Source: Poecilobothrus nobilitatus (taxonomy: Eukaryota; Arthropoda; Insecta; Diptera; Dolichopodidae). Taken from it: DNA of 64,000 bases. Numbering within the stretch: position 1 is the first letter of the stretch; each line of letters opens with the position of its first letter. A program made the translations under genes and the position numbers. The notes below the pieces were generated by a model, which saw nothing but the letters and a program-made list of their open reading frames with translations, had not been told where the DNA came from and did not search any database. The DNA lies in contig OX352772.1 of the NCBI GenBank assembly GCA_947095535.1, forward strand, positions 252,379,540-252,443,539, read 5' to 3'. Below are positions 55,149 through 64,000 of this stretch, piece after piece.

Positions 55149-56627
55149 TATACCCTACACATTAAGTATAGGGTATATCAACTTTGGTATGGTGTTTGTA
55201 ACCACCAAAAGGAAGCGAGTTAGGTATAGACATGTATATATATTCTGAATCAGGATCACCGCCGGAGTCGATTTAGCGATGTCAGTCAGTCCGTCCGTCC
55301 GTACGCGCGATAACTCAAAAAATAATGATGCTATCTTGATGAAATTTATACTGTAGGTGAACAATTACTAAGGTAAGGCGGGGATTGTAAATGGGCGAAA
55401 TCGGACCATGCGTTCGAGTACCTCCCATACAACTTCAAAAACCTAATACGCATATTTTCGAAATTAATAAAGATAGAAACTTAAAATTTTGTACGAGGGT
55501 TTGTTCTTCTGAATCCCTGATATTCTCAAAATTTGAGATGAAGTGGAGTGGTTGTTCGGGTACCTCCCATACAACTCCCAAAACCGAACATGCATATTTT
55601 CGAAATTAATAAAGATAGGAACTTCAAATTTGATACGAGGGTGTTGTTTCCTGAATCACTGATTTGTCCAAAATTTGAGATGAATTAGAGGAGCTGTTCG
55701 GGTACCTCCCATACAATTCCCAAAACCGAACATGCATATCTTCGAAATTAATAAAGAGAGGAACTTCAAATTTGATACGAGGGTGCTGTTTCCTAAATCC
55801 CTGATTTGTCTAAAATTTGAGAGGAATTGGAGTGGTCGTTCGGGTACCTCCCATACAACTCCCAAAACCGAACAAGCATATCTTCGAAATTAATAAAGAC
55901 AGAAACTTCCAATTTGGTACTAGGGTGTTGTTTCCTGAATCCCTGATTTGTCCAAAATTTGAGATGAATTGGAGGAGCTGTTCGGGTACCTCCCATACAA
56001 CTCCCAAAACCGAACATGCATATCTTCGAAATTAATAAAGAGAGGAACTTCAAATTTGATACGAGGGTGCTGTTTCCTAAATCCCTGATTTGCCTAAAAT
56101 TTGAGATGAATTGGAGTGGTCGTTCGGGTACCTCCCATACAACTCCCAAAACCGAACAAGCATATCTTCGAAATTAATAAAGACAGAAACTTCAAATTTG
56201 GTACAAGTGTGTTGTTTCCTGAATCCCTGATTTGTCCAAAATTTAAGATGAATTAGAATGGTTGTTCGGGTATCTGCCACACAACTCCTAAGACCAAACA
56301 AGCATATCTTCGAAATTAATAAATATATAAACTTGAAATTTGATATAAGAATGTTCTACCCTGTTGATGTCTCTAAAATTTGAGATGAATTGGGGTGGTG
56401 GTCCGCGTGCCTTCACACACTTCCCAAGACCTAACAATAATATTTTTAAATTTAATAAAGATAGAAACCTGAAATTTTGTACAAAGGTTGTAACAGCATT
56501 TATTTTTTTTAGCTTGTATTAAATACCTAACTAAAATAACTTATGGATTTTTAATTTAATTTGAATTTTTTAGGTGTAGGGTATAAATAAGTCAGTTGCA
56601 TCGACTTACTTATTTGTACTTGTTTTT
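55149..56627 (+). mobile_element. Helentron-like element with 142-bp array, inserted in a T run
   Basis: Begins TATACCCTACAC (55,149-55,160). The inverse GTGTAGGGTATA is at 56,574-56,585, followed by a strong hairpin (AAATAAGTC ... GACTTACTTATTT) and a T run. CCGTCCGTCCGTACGCGCG is near 55,290. Copy 1 shows the uninterrupted T run (AAGATTTTTTTTGG), so the insertion fell between Ts without duplicating a longer site, as Helentrons do. Both strands have open frames within the array because the unit is nearly a multiple of three; these are not genes. Confidence 0.65.
55416..56470 (+). repeat. Eight tandem units of 142 bp
   Basis: The phrase GGGTACCTCCCATACAACT (or a variant) recurs at 55,416, 55,558, 55,700, 55,842, 55,984, 56,126, 56,268 and about 56,405. 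Steps are 142 bp except the last (137). Units 3 and 5, and 4 and 6, are more alike than neighbours (for example TGCTGTTTCCTAAATC), which suggests duplication of a two-unit block. Confidence 0.9.
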
Positions 56628-57264
56628 GGTCCAGTTATGTAAAAAATTGCATTAGGTTTACGTAAATGAAGAGTTTAATTACTTATTTATTACCAATAGA
56701 TGTACTTTGTTGAACAGCACAATATTTTTTACTCAATACTAATACTAACAAGAATAGAGATAAAAAAAATATAAAAAGAAATGTCTTAATCCTTAAACGA
56801 TACTATTAAGATTCTAATTCTACTATACATATGCAGAACTGCAATATAATGTACAATGTATACAATGAAATTCTTAATATTAATTTCTATTTATTTCAAT
56901 TTGATAAGAGAAAAAAATTTTATTAATTTGTTTTGCTAAAAAAGAAAAAAAAGAGAACAATCATAAATTTGATAATAATGAGTAATAAGTTGAGTTTTGG
57001 TTAACATTTGTTTTTATGAGCGATGAAAATACCTGCAATAAAACGATAATGATTTTATAATCTTTTAGAAGATTCCTAATAAAAATATTTCCCGTTAACT
57101 GAGAAACTGTTATATCATATTATATCTATATTATTACTAAATTAAGGGCCCCTGCTAATATGTTATTAAATCTTATATTGCTATTAAGTCATAGATATAC
57201 AATACATAGATAAGCACACAGGTTTTCATTTTGCACCCTCAAAACAAAATAAAAAGGTACTAAT

Positions 57265-57613
57265 ACTCTTTTTCTTTGCTTCGCTGTTTGTATAACACAA
57301 AATTGATTTTGTTCTTATTTTCTTCTTTTCTTTTTTCTTCAGAGGATTCAATGAAAACACAATAACAAATTTGTGTTATAATTTATAATATGTAAATTGT
57401 TGAAACTTGAGAAGTGCCGAAAAACAGAGAAACAACAAACAATCAAAAATAAAAAAAAATCTTCTAGTTCGTAAATTAGGCACTGTTATACATACTACAC
57501 CAATTTATACATAAAATACATAATACAAATTTGTTACTGAAGAAAAAAGAAAAGAAGAAAATAACAACAAAATCATTTTTGTGTTATACTAAAAGCGGAG
57601 CAAAAAAGAAAAA
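57265..57613. repeat. Foldback: inverted arms of about 78 bp around a 195-bp centre
   Basis: The T/C-rich arm 57,265-57,342 (CTTTGCTTCGCTGTTTGTAT ... TTTTTTCTTCAG) pairs with the A/G-rich arm 57,537-57,613. Further direct copies of the arm lie at 50,697-50,766 and 57,862-57,938. It may be a foldback or MITE-type end structure. Confidence 0.65.
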
Positions 57614-58189
57614 TACAAATTCCAATAGAAATGAGTAGGTAGACATTATACATATTTGATATTACTATTCAGTTTATTAGTATTTACTATATACAAAATC
57701 ACATAGTGCATGGGCCACGGGCCATGGCAAAGGTAAAAAACAGTTTTGCATGTTTAAGATAAACATTCATATAAATGCACTAAGTGATTTTCAATATAGT
57801 GTAATTAATATCAAAGATGTATAATGTATACATACTCATTATTCTATTCTTTGGAATTTGTACTCTTTTTCTTTGCTTCTGTTTTTGTATAACACAAAAT
57901 TAATTTTGTTGTTATTTTTTTCTTTTCTTTTTCTTCAGAACATTCAATGAATTATTATTTGTGTGATTTGTGTTATATTTTAGTACTATGTAAATTGTTG
58001 AAACTTGAAGTGCCGAAAAAAAGAGAAACAACAAACAATTTAAATAAAAAAAAACTTTTCTTAAAAATAATAATTTTGTCCTCTTTATTTTCTCTTTCTT
58101 ATTTTCTCCTATTCTTAGTTAAAAAAAGCAATATTAAATCTGCTTGGTTAAAAAACTTTAGTGTACTATTATTATAGATTTTCTAATGA
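57614..58189. other. AT-rich region with a third arm copy
   Basis: 57,862-58,050 repeats 57,265-57,470 in direct orientation with moderate divergence (including AACATTCAATGAA and TGAAACTTGA-AGTGCCG). The frame at 57,947-58,177 has no motif. Confidence 0.45.
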
Positions 58190-58740
58190 CAGGAAGGTTA
58201 GTAATAATGTGGTCTATAACCGTGACTGTGTTGCTGGTAACCCAAGTGACATATTTAGCATCAATTACATTCACAAAACGGGCAGAAGAACTATTGATCA
58301 CACCAGTATATTTTTGAGTAATACTATTATTCTTTAATAAACCTATGTTTGAGTCTCCGACAAAAATAATATTCTTGAAGGAATCTGTAATTCGCCGATC
58401 TATATACAGTTGTCACTGTTAATTTCGTTATAGTATTATAGCTTTGCACTACCAATGAATTAAACATACTGTTCTTTTCAATTATATCGACAATCAATTA
58501 ATTTTTAATGAAAATTGCAGTACCTCCACCAACATTATCATTCCGACTATTGAAAGCTGGTGAAAAGTCGTTAATATCAAAGTTATCCTCCTCATTCTCG
58601 TACAACCAAGTTTCATTGCATATAATAATATTAATTTCCGGATAACTTCGAAGAGGAATGCTGAGTTTTTCCTTTTTGTTCTGAATACTACTTAGATTAC
58701 TATAGACGATTTTTAATTTATTTGGTGTTCTAACCATGAT
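58190..58740 (-). pseudogene. Non-LTR endonuclease fragment
   Basis: Minus strand. 58,737-58,498 reads LKIVYSNLSSIQNKKEKLSI and INIIICNETWLYE (catalytic Asn and Glu regions of the EEP fold), then VGGGTAIFIKN. Downstream frames to about 58,190 hold a GDSNIGLL-like GDFN remnant (about 58,350) and VIDHIITNL (the LDHI box, about 58,220). There is no RT. Start at 58,737 follows a gag zinc-knuckle remnant. Confidence 0.65.
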
Positions 58741-58990
58741 TGGTGTTTATTAAATAGAGTCAATTGTTAAATGAAAATTTCGGAAAATTAGTTTTCATGA
58801 TTTTTGACTGTGTTACATTCAATTGCTGCAAGTAGATTGCCTCAGCTTTAAATTGGAACAGTGTAATGTAGAACTGCTGCAGTTGGTCAAAGAATGAGTA
58901 CCGCGACATCTGCTACATGTGGTATGCCTCTAGCAGGTAGAATGAAAATGACCATAATCATTACACTTACTACATCTGGGCAAGTTACTT
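58741..58990 (-). pseudogene. gag zinc-knuckle fragment of the same element
   Basis: Minus strand: CSKCNDYGHFHSTC (CX2CX4HX4C) then CSRCRGTHSLTNC (CX2CX3HX4C) and an HC remnant, the usual series of knuckles in Jockey-type gag proteins, then broken sequence into the ORF2 start. Confidence 0.6.
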
Positions 58991-59786
58991 ATCCAAAGGA
59001 AACACCCTGTAAAATTAAACCATAATTATTTTATAATAATTATCGTTATTGAAATAAATGCGATGTAGGTCAAACACATTTTACTTTCTTTCTTTTAAAA
59101 TTATATGTTTAAATATTAATTATAAAGAAAAATTGCTATCGCAAACATATTATTTTTATTTTTGTTTTCAATAAGAATAAGGTTACTAATTGTAATTTAT
59201 AGTACTCATTTAAACCGGACTAAGTATTCGTTTATCTTAGCATAACTAAAATAATTACAATAAATAAACCACTTAAAAGACCCAAATTTATTTTTTAGCT
59301 TGCATTTATTTCCTCATATGTTGATTTGTGACCATTATATATATTGCAAGATTTAATGTTAATTTTTAGTCTTTAAGAAGATTCAATAAAGATTAACTGT
59401 TTTATTATTAAGAACTTGTTTTTAATTTTATGTTTTATATTAAATAAATTATTGGCGCAATCTGTAGGATCGCCAAACTAATTATTTTTATAAAAGAGCA
59501 GATTAATGTTAAATTGGAAAAAAGTTATCGTTATACTAGCGAACTATATATTCTAATTAAAAAAATATTATAATATTTTATAAATAATTCAAAAAAAAAA
59601 AAATAATTAGTTTCCTTTCAAGGATTTGTTGGTGAAAAAAAATCAAAAATATAAAACATTGTAAATATTTTAATGAAATCCAAGCACAACTTTTAACTAA
59701 AATAAGAACAATTACATCTTTACTTACAATTTTTGAGGAAAAGGACAAATACTATGAAGTAAAATACAACAAACAAACGTTTATAT
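58991..59786. other. AT-rich sequence, nothing recognised
   Basis: No coding or RNA signal seen. It borders the hAT 5' end. Confidence 0.45.
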
Positions 59787-59880
59787 TAGTGATGGGATAA
59801 TATCTAGGATGGAATAGTGATGGGATAATATCGACTAATATCGATAACAAATATCGAAAATATCGATATAAAAAAAATAT
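59787..59880 (+). repeat. Duplicated hAT 5' tip
   Basis: TAGTGATGGGATAATATC occurs at 59,787 and again at 59,815, followed by AT-rich ATCGATA-type repeats. hAT tips usually begin T/CAG, so either copy could be the real end. The inverse tip is not found after the gene. Confidence 0.45.
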
Positions 59881-60187
59881 CGATACCCTAAATTAAAAAG
59901 AATAATATGGCATCAAAGTCAGAGTAAGCGTTGTTATTGGATATACAATTTAGTTTGGTGATTTCCCAAAAATTTAAAATTTACTGTAAATTCGTTTTTT
60001 AAGTGTAGTGTATATTTTGTTTTGAATTTGAGTACATATTTAAAATTATTTATTTGATAAAAAAATAATTGGTAGGTACTACTAAATTAGATAAACAAAA
60101 ATATTATAAAAACATATTTAATTGGTTACCAATAACTTATTATTTCTTATTTTGAAAAATATTTTTTAAATTACCATAGGTTTAAGA

Positions 60188-61850
60188 ATGGCAACAACAT
60201 CATTACTTGGTAAATCTAAAGTATGGTTTTTTTTTACAAAAAGTGCTGGTGGAAAACCTATAGCTAAATGCAACATTTGCAATAAAGAATGCAAAACTAG
60301 TGGTAATACTAGTAATCTTATAGATCACATGCGAAGGTTGCACAGATCTGAGTGGGACAAAGCAATTCAAAATGAGCCTTCAACATCGTCTGGTCAAAGA
60401 CCATTGCAATTATATTTTGCATCTAAAGAATCATATGATGTGACCAGTCCTAGAAATAAATTACTTTTACATAAATTAATGGGTTTTATAACTAAAGATT
60501 TTCAACCTTTCAGTATTGTAGAAGATACTGGGTTTAAAGAATTTGTAGCTGAATTGGACAGGAAATTTGTACTGCCATCTCGTAGACATATAAGTGATGT
60601 TATGTTACCAAATCTATATGAAAACGCACGAAAAAAATTGAAGGATATGTTAAAAAATGTAGAATTAGGTTCCTTAACTACCGACACCTGGACGTCATCC
60701 ATTACAGAAGGATATATTACTGTAACATGTTGCAGCTATAAATTTATTAAAAATAAAACACATGCCGTGCTTCGCACATACTTTGAATTTGGTTGTAAAA
60801 GATGCTTTATCAAAAAACGGTGAATTGAAACGTTTGATAAAAAGAATAAAAGATATAATAACTTTTTTCAAATCTAGTACAATCGCTAGTGACAAGTTAC
60901 GAAATTTACAACAAGAAAAAAATATGACGGAATTTAGACTTATACAATCAGTGAGCACCAGATGGAATAGCGAAGTGGCAATGATAAGAAGATTTTTAAA
61001 ATTAAGAGAAATGATAACAATTATAATAATATCATTAAAGAATGGACCACCTGCCACTATTGTTATTACATCAAATGAAGCCGATATATTATCGGAAATA
61101 GTTGATATACTGGAGCCTTTCGAAAATGCAACAACAGAAATTTCTGGAGATCAGTATGTCACTATCTCTTTGGTAATTCCATTAATTCACGGTATTATTT
61201 TAAAGCTCGACCATTTAAATTCTACCATTATGACAGATGTTGGAAAACAAATTTTAATAGAATTGAAAGAATCAATTGTAAAAAGATTATTTCCTTATGA
61301 AAAAAGAACAACAGCAATGGTGGCAACTCTAGTTGACCCTCGCTTTAAGAAAAGTGCATTTAGAGTTGTGGAAAATGCTGATAAGGCTCAAAAAATTTTA
61401 ACAAGCGAAGTATCTTCATATATTGCAACTCAACCTGATGACCCAGTGGAATATCTCACTGATTAAGATGACGAGCCATTAGAAACGAGGAATCGGATAA
61501 ATTCTGTAGCTGGAGGTCATGGATTATTGTCCTTTATGCAAGAAAAAAGAGCACCTATCTTCCGAACTTCTACTTCTGATGCAATTATAACCATACGGCA
61601 ATACATTGAGGGGCCTGTAAATAATCAATTATCTGATCCGATTTCTTTCTGGGTAGAAAATAAAAATCAATTTCCTGCCCTCTCAAGCATTGGTTTAAAA
61701 TATTTGATAGTCCCTTCTACTTCAGTACCTTCTGAGAGAAGTTTTTCAGCAGCGGGGGAAATTTTAAATGATAAACGTAGCCGCCTTAAACCACACAAGA
61801 TGAACATGTTAGTGTTTTTGCAAAAAAATCAATCATTTTTAAATGAATGA
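60188..61850 (+). pseudogene. hAT transposase, internally deleted
   Basis: The N-terminal BED zinc finger is complete (CNICNKECKTSGNTSNLIDH ... H). The region to TTDTWTSSITEGYITVTCCS holds the first catalytic Asp of the RNase H fold. At about 60,745-60,770 the reading jumps to PCFAHTLNLVVKDALSKNG, so roughly 130 residues including the second Asp region are missing, and the frame changes. It continues VSTRWNSEVAMIRRF, and after a TAA at 61,464-61,466 ends with the dimerisation domain (FWVENKNQFPALSSIGLKYL, VPSTSVPSERSFSAAGEILN). Compared with a usual 600-700 residue hAT enzyme it is a deletion derivative and inactive. Confidence 0.88.
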
Positions 61851-61985
61851 TTTTTTTTTTTTTTTTTTATATTTAATGAATTTATTATGTTTTGGTTATT
61901 TTTATTTCTTATTTTTTATAAATAAAATGAAAGTTCTTTTTTTTTCTTGTATTTTTGTTGTATTTTTTATTCAATTTTCAAATAT
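61851..61985. other. Poly(T) and AT-rich spacer between hAT and Gypsy
   Basis: A run of over 15 T at 61,850-61,868, AATAAAATGAAAG (about 61,920) and AT-rich sequence. The 3' tip of the hAT element and the LTR of the Gypsy element are both missing, so this is a truncation junction. Confidence 0.4.
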
Positions 61986-62850
61986 AATACGATCCAATAT
62001 TTCGTGGGGACGACACTTTTGAATTAACAAATTTTATCAAAGAGGTAGAAGCAATTTTAAATTCTACTGAGGATGGAAATACGAAAAATTATCTACTAAA
62101 CATCTTGGCATCAAAGATCCAGGTACCAGCAGCAATTGCAATACGGAAAATTCAAGATAACACATGGATTTCCATCAAAAACCAACTGAAGAAAACATTT
62201 AGGGTGCAGGAACCATATTCGAGGCTAAAGGAGGAAGCAGATTCTATCAAATTTCATACTGTAAGTCAATTTTATTTCAGATCTTTAGATAAATTAAACT
62301 TAAAATATAAGTTAGATGATAATAAGCCAATTGAATTTGAAGTAAAAAATAATGAAAAATCTATTCTTGAGAAATTTTTGTGCAAAATCCTAAGAGCTGA
62401 TAGTATGTTCTTGAGAATAAAAATGTAATTTCTTTAGAAGAAGCATATTTTGAATTGCTTGAAACAGGTATTTCACGTACTAGTATAAACCAGAATAACA
62501 AATTTAATCTTAAATTTACTCGAAATAATAGCAATAATCAATTTCATAACGGTAATAATACCTCAAATAACTATCACTTCAATCATTCTCCTAATAATAA
62601 TCGAAATAATGCTTGTAATAATAGAAATAGTAATTATGGTTATAATTACAACCGGAATTATAATAATAATTACAACCATAATTATAATAGTAATTTCAAC
62701 CGTAATTTTAACAATAATCGTTTTCATAATAACTCCGTTCAAGGTAGATATAATGGTAAGCGTAATAATAATCAACAAAGGGGTATTTTTAGGAATTATC
62801 AGAATTCCTCTCAATCAAAATTCCAATCAATCAACTTTAAGAACCAATGA
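61986..62850 (+). pseudogene. Gypsy gag, 5' truncated, one frameshift
   Basis: The frame opens after a TAA near 61,990: DTFELTNFIKEVEAILNSTE, LNILASKIQVPAAIAIRKIQ and TWISIKNQLKKTFRVQEPYS, matching capsid helices of insect Gypsy gags. It stops at 62,428, but the next frame continues from about 62,410 (NVISLEEAYFELLETGIS), so there is one frameshift. The C-terminal part (62,480-62,850) is an Asn/Tyr-rich, basic low-complexity tail with no zinc knuckle. Pol overlaps this tail in the +1 frame. Confidence 0.75.
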
Positions 62851-63259
62851 AATTAAACCTGAATTATACCGAACAAGAAAATCAGAGAAAATCTCAAAAA
62901 AATGTTATGCCTCGGAAACAAACCAAATAAATTCTTTACCAATAGTAGAATTTATAATTGATGGAACTAAATTCAATTGCTTGATTGATACTGGTTCCAC
63001 TGGTACTGGTTCCACTACTTCATTTATTAATAATAATACATTTCCTCAAATTAAGTTAATTAAATTAAAACATCCCATAAAAATTAAAACACTATGCGGA
63101 GAGAGTGAAATTTTGAAATTTTTAATAAAAAAAGTGATGAATAATAATAAGAATATTAATAATAAGAGTTTTGATGCTATTTTAGGACAAAACGTATTAA
63201 ACTGTATCGGTGCAAAAATTGATTTAGAAAACCAACAAATAGAAATTAAAGGAAAGTAA
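62820..63259 (+). pseudogene. Gypsy protease region of pol
   Basis: After the gag tail, the +1 frame reads LPIVEFIIDGTKFNCLIDTG, where DTG is the aspartic-protease catalytic triad, and ends ILGQNVLNCIGAKIDLENQQ and IEIKGK with a stop at 63,257. Next to DTG is an in-frame 15-bp tandem duplication (GGTTCCACTGGTACT, about 62,993-63,022), giving GSTGTGSTTS where one GSTTS would be normal. The upstream frame 62,609-62,820 is the antisense-like shadow of the gag tail and probably not translated. A frameshift before 63,357 separates PR from RT. Confidence 0.75.
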
Positions 63260-63299
63260 CTAAATTTAAAAATGCATGTCCGTTCAATGAAATTCATCA

Positions 63300-64000
63300 A
63301 CTGTATTCTTTAACCTTAAATCGAAGTGATATTTACAATCATATAAAGGATGAAAATTGAATACAGAAGAATTTAAATACCTTAGGAATATTATCCATAA
63401 TAATAAGGATTTATTCTACCAAGACGGTCAACAATTAACCAATGTTGATATAATTAAACATTCAATTGTGACAAAAACCTCTCAACCAATTTATTCTAAA
63501 ATCTATCGTTTCCTCAAAGTACATGAGCAAGCAGTCGAGAAACAAACTATAGAAATGTTAGCTCAAGGAATTATAAAGCATAGTAATTCACCATATAACT
63601 CTCCAATTTGGGTAGTTCCCAAGAAAATTGATTATTCAGGAGAAAAAAAATGGCGAATTGTTGTTGATTATCGTAAACTTAACGAAATCGCAATAGATGA
63701 TAAGTTCCCATTACCAAACATTGATGCACTTTTTGATAAACTTGGTTAAGCCCAATATTTTATGACCTTAGATCTCGCAAAAGGTTTTCATCAAATACTT
63801 GTTGATGATAAAGATCGGGCAAAAACTGCATATTCAACGCCACGGGGACATTATGAATTTGTCAGGATGCCATTTAGCTTAAAAAAATCTCCTGCCACAT
63901 TTCAACGAATGATGAACCATACTTTACGCGATTTCATTAATATTTGTTGTGTCGTATATTTAGACGACATTCTAATTTTTAGTACCTCACTTCAGGAACA
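63300..64000 (+). pseudogene. Gypsy reverse transcriptase, runs off the window
   Basis: Palm and finger motifs in order: TKTSQPIYSKIYRFLKVHEQ, MLAQGIIKHSNSPYNSPIWV, WRIVVDYRKLNEIAIDDKFP, LPNIDALFDKLG, one TAA at 63,747-63,749, [18 protein letters not shown] (catalytic Asp), [40 protein letters not shown] (YxDD box). Apart from the stop the RT is well preserved. The first codon of the frame is unclear because a shift lies near 63,357. RNase H and integrase would follow beyond 64,000. Confidence 0.9.

Larger units (their letters stand above)
50767..57336. repeat. Tandem duplication, copy 2, with two inserted elements
   Basis: Matches copy 1 throughout after removal of the piggyBac (51,081-53,525) and the Helentron-like element (55,149 to about 56,627). 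Point differences are few. The head-to-tail joint at 50,766/50,767 reads ...TTCTTTT|TGATGAG. Confidence 0.85.

Noticed and set aside
55391..56301. Several overlapping open frames in the 142-bp array
   Set aside because: They exist on both strands and repeat with the unit. This is an effect of tandem repetition, not coding.
55416..56470. Regular 142-bp repeats considered as a CRISPR-like array
   Set aside because: Units are contiguous without unique spacers, and the setting is eukaryotic transposon DNA.
62563..62814. Ile-rich frame opposite the gag tail, and the matching start of the frame at 62,609
   Set aside because: Mirror of AAT/ATT codons of the Asn-rich gag tail, with no independent motif.

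Overview
The window looks like a stretch of repeat-dense, very AT-rich arthropod DNA, probably dipteran. The basis is the mix of Jockey/CR1-type retrotransposons, Helitron and Helentron-like repeats carrying CCGT runs, piggyBac, hAT, Ty3/Gypsy and Polinton elements, and a GGTTAGGTTA-headed repeat of a kind I associate with flies. I see no host protein gene, no rRNA, no ordinary tRNA and no CRISPR array. Nearly everything is mobile elements nested in or joined to one another. Most are broken. The clear exception is a piggyBac transposase with an open reading frame.

Layout. 1-3.8 kb: a decayed minus-strand non-LTR element (EN-RT, then gag-like ORF1). 3.8-5.4 kb: a Helentron-like repeat with a second copy at 40.4-42.0 kb. 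5.4-7.3 kb: two Helitron-like ends joined tail to head, with arrays of about 143 bp units. 7.8-11.7 kb: a mariner-type fragment, an RTE-like tail and a decayed minus-strand Gypsy element with one LTR. 12.9-17.65 kb and 31.35-31.7 kb: one CR1/Jockey-like element (PHD-type ORF1, EN-RT ORF2) split by a 13.7 kb Polinton/Maverick (17,651-31,345).

The Polinton is the centrepiece. It has AG...CT ends, long terminal inverted repeats, and a perfect 6-bp target duplication (GTCGCT) inside a codon-readable RT gene. It keeps remnants of a protein-primed DNA polymerase B, a chromodomain integrase, a packaging-ATPase tail, a double-jelly-roll capsid tail, a DUF8207-like protein, a fibre-motif/coiled-coil protein, an exonuclease-like protein and several orphan ORFs. 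It also has a tRNA-like Pol III-type hairpin, four copies of a 16-bp repeat and three perfect TGACGTCA palindromes. The ATPase and capsid tails abut at a deletion scar, and the polymerase has five lesions, so this copy cannot encode a particle by itself.

31.7-47.3 kb: a SINE-like sequence, further Jockey/R1-like fragments, three hairpin- or array-bearing repeats and a tandem duplication of an RT tail. 47.5-58 kb: a plus-strand gag remnant followed by a large tandem duplication (48,088-50,766 and 50,767 to about 57,336). The second copy received a piggyBac (51,081-53,525) and a Helentron-like element with eight 142-bp repeats (55,149 to about 56,627), and the first copy preserves the matching empty sites. 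58.2-59.0 kb: a non-LTR fragment. 59.8-61.85 kb: an internally deleted hAT transposase. 62 kb to the edge: a plus-strand Gypsy element (gag, protease, RT) that runs out of the window.

All calls come from reading motifs and comparing segments within this window. No database search was run. Family names rest on recognised motifs and are graded accordingly.
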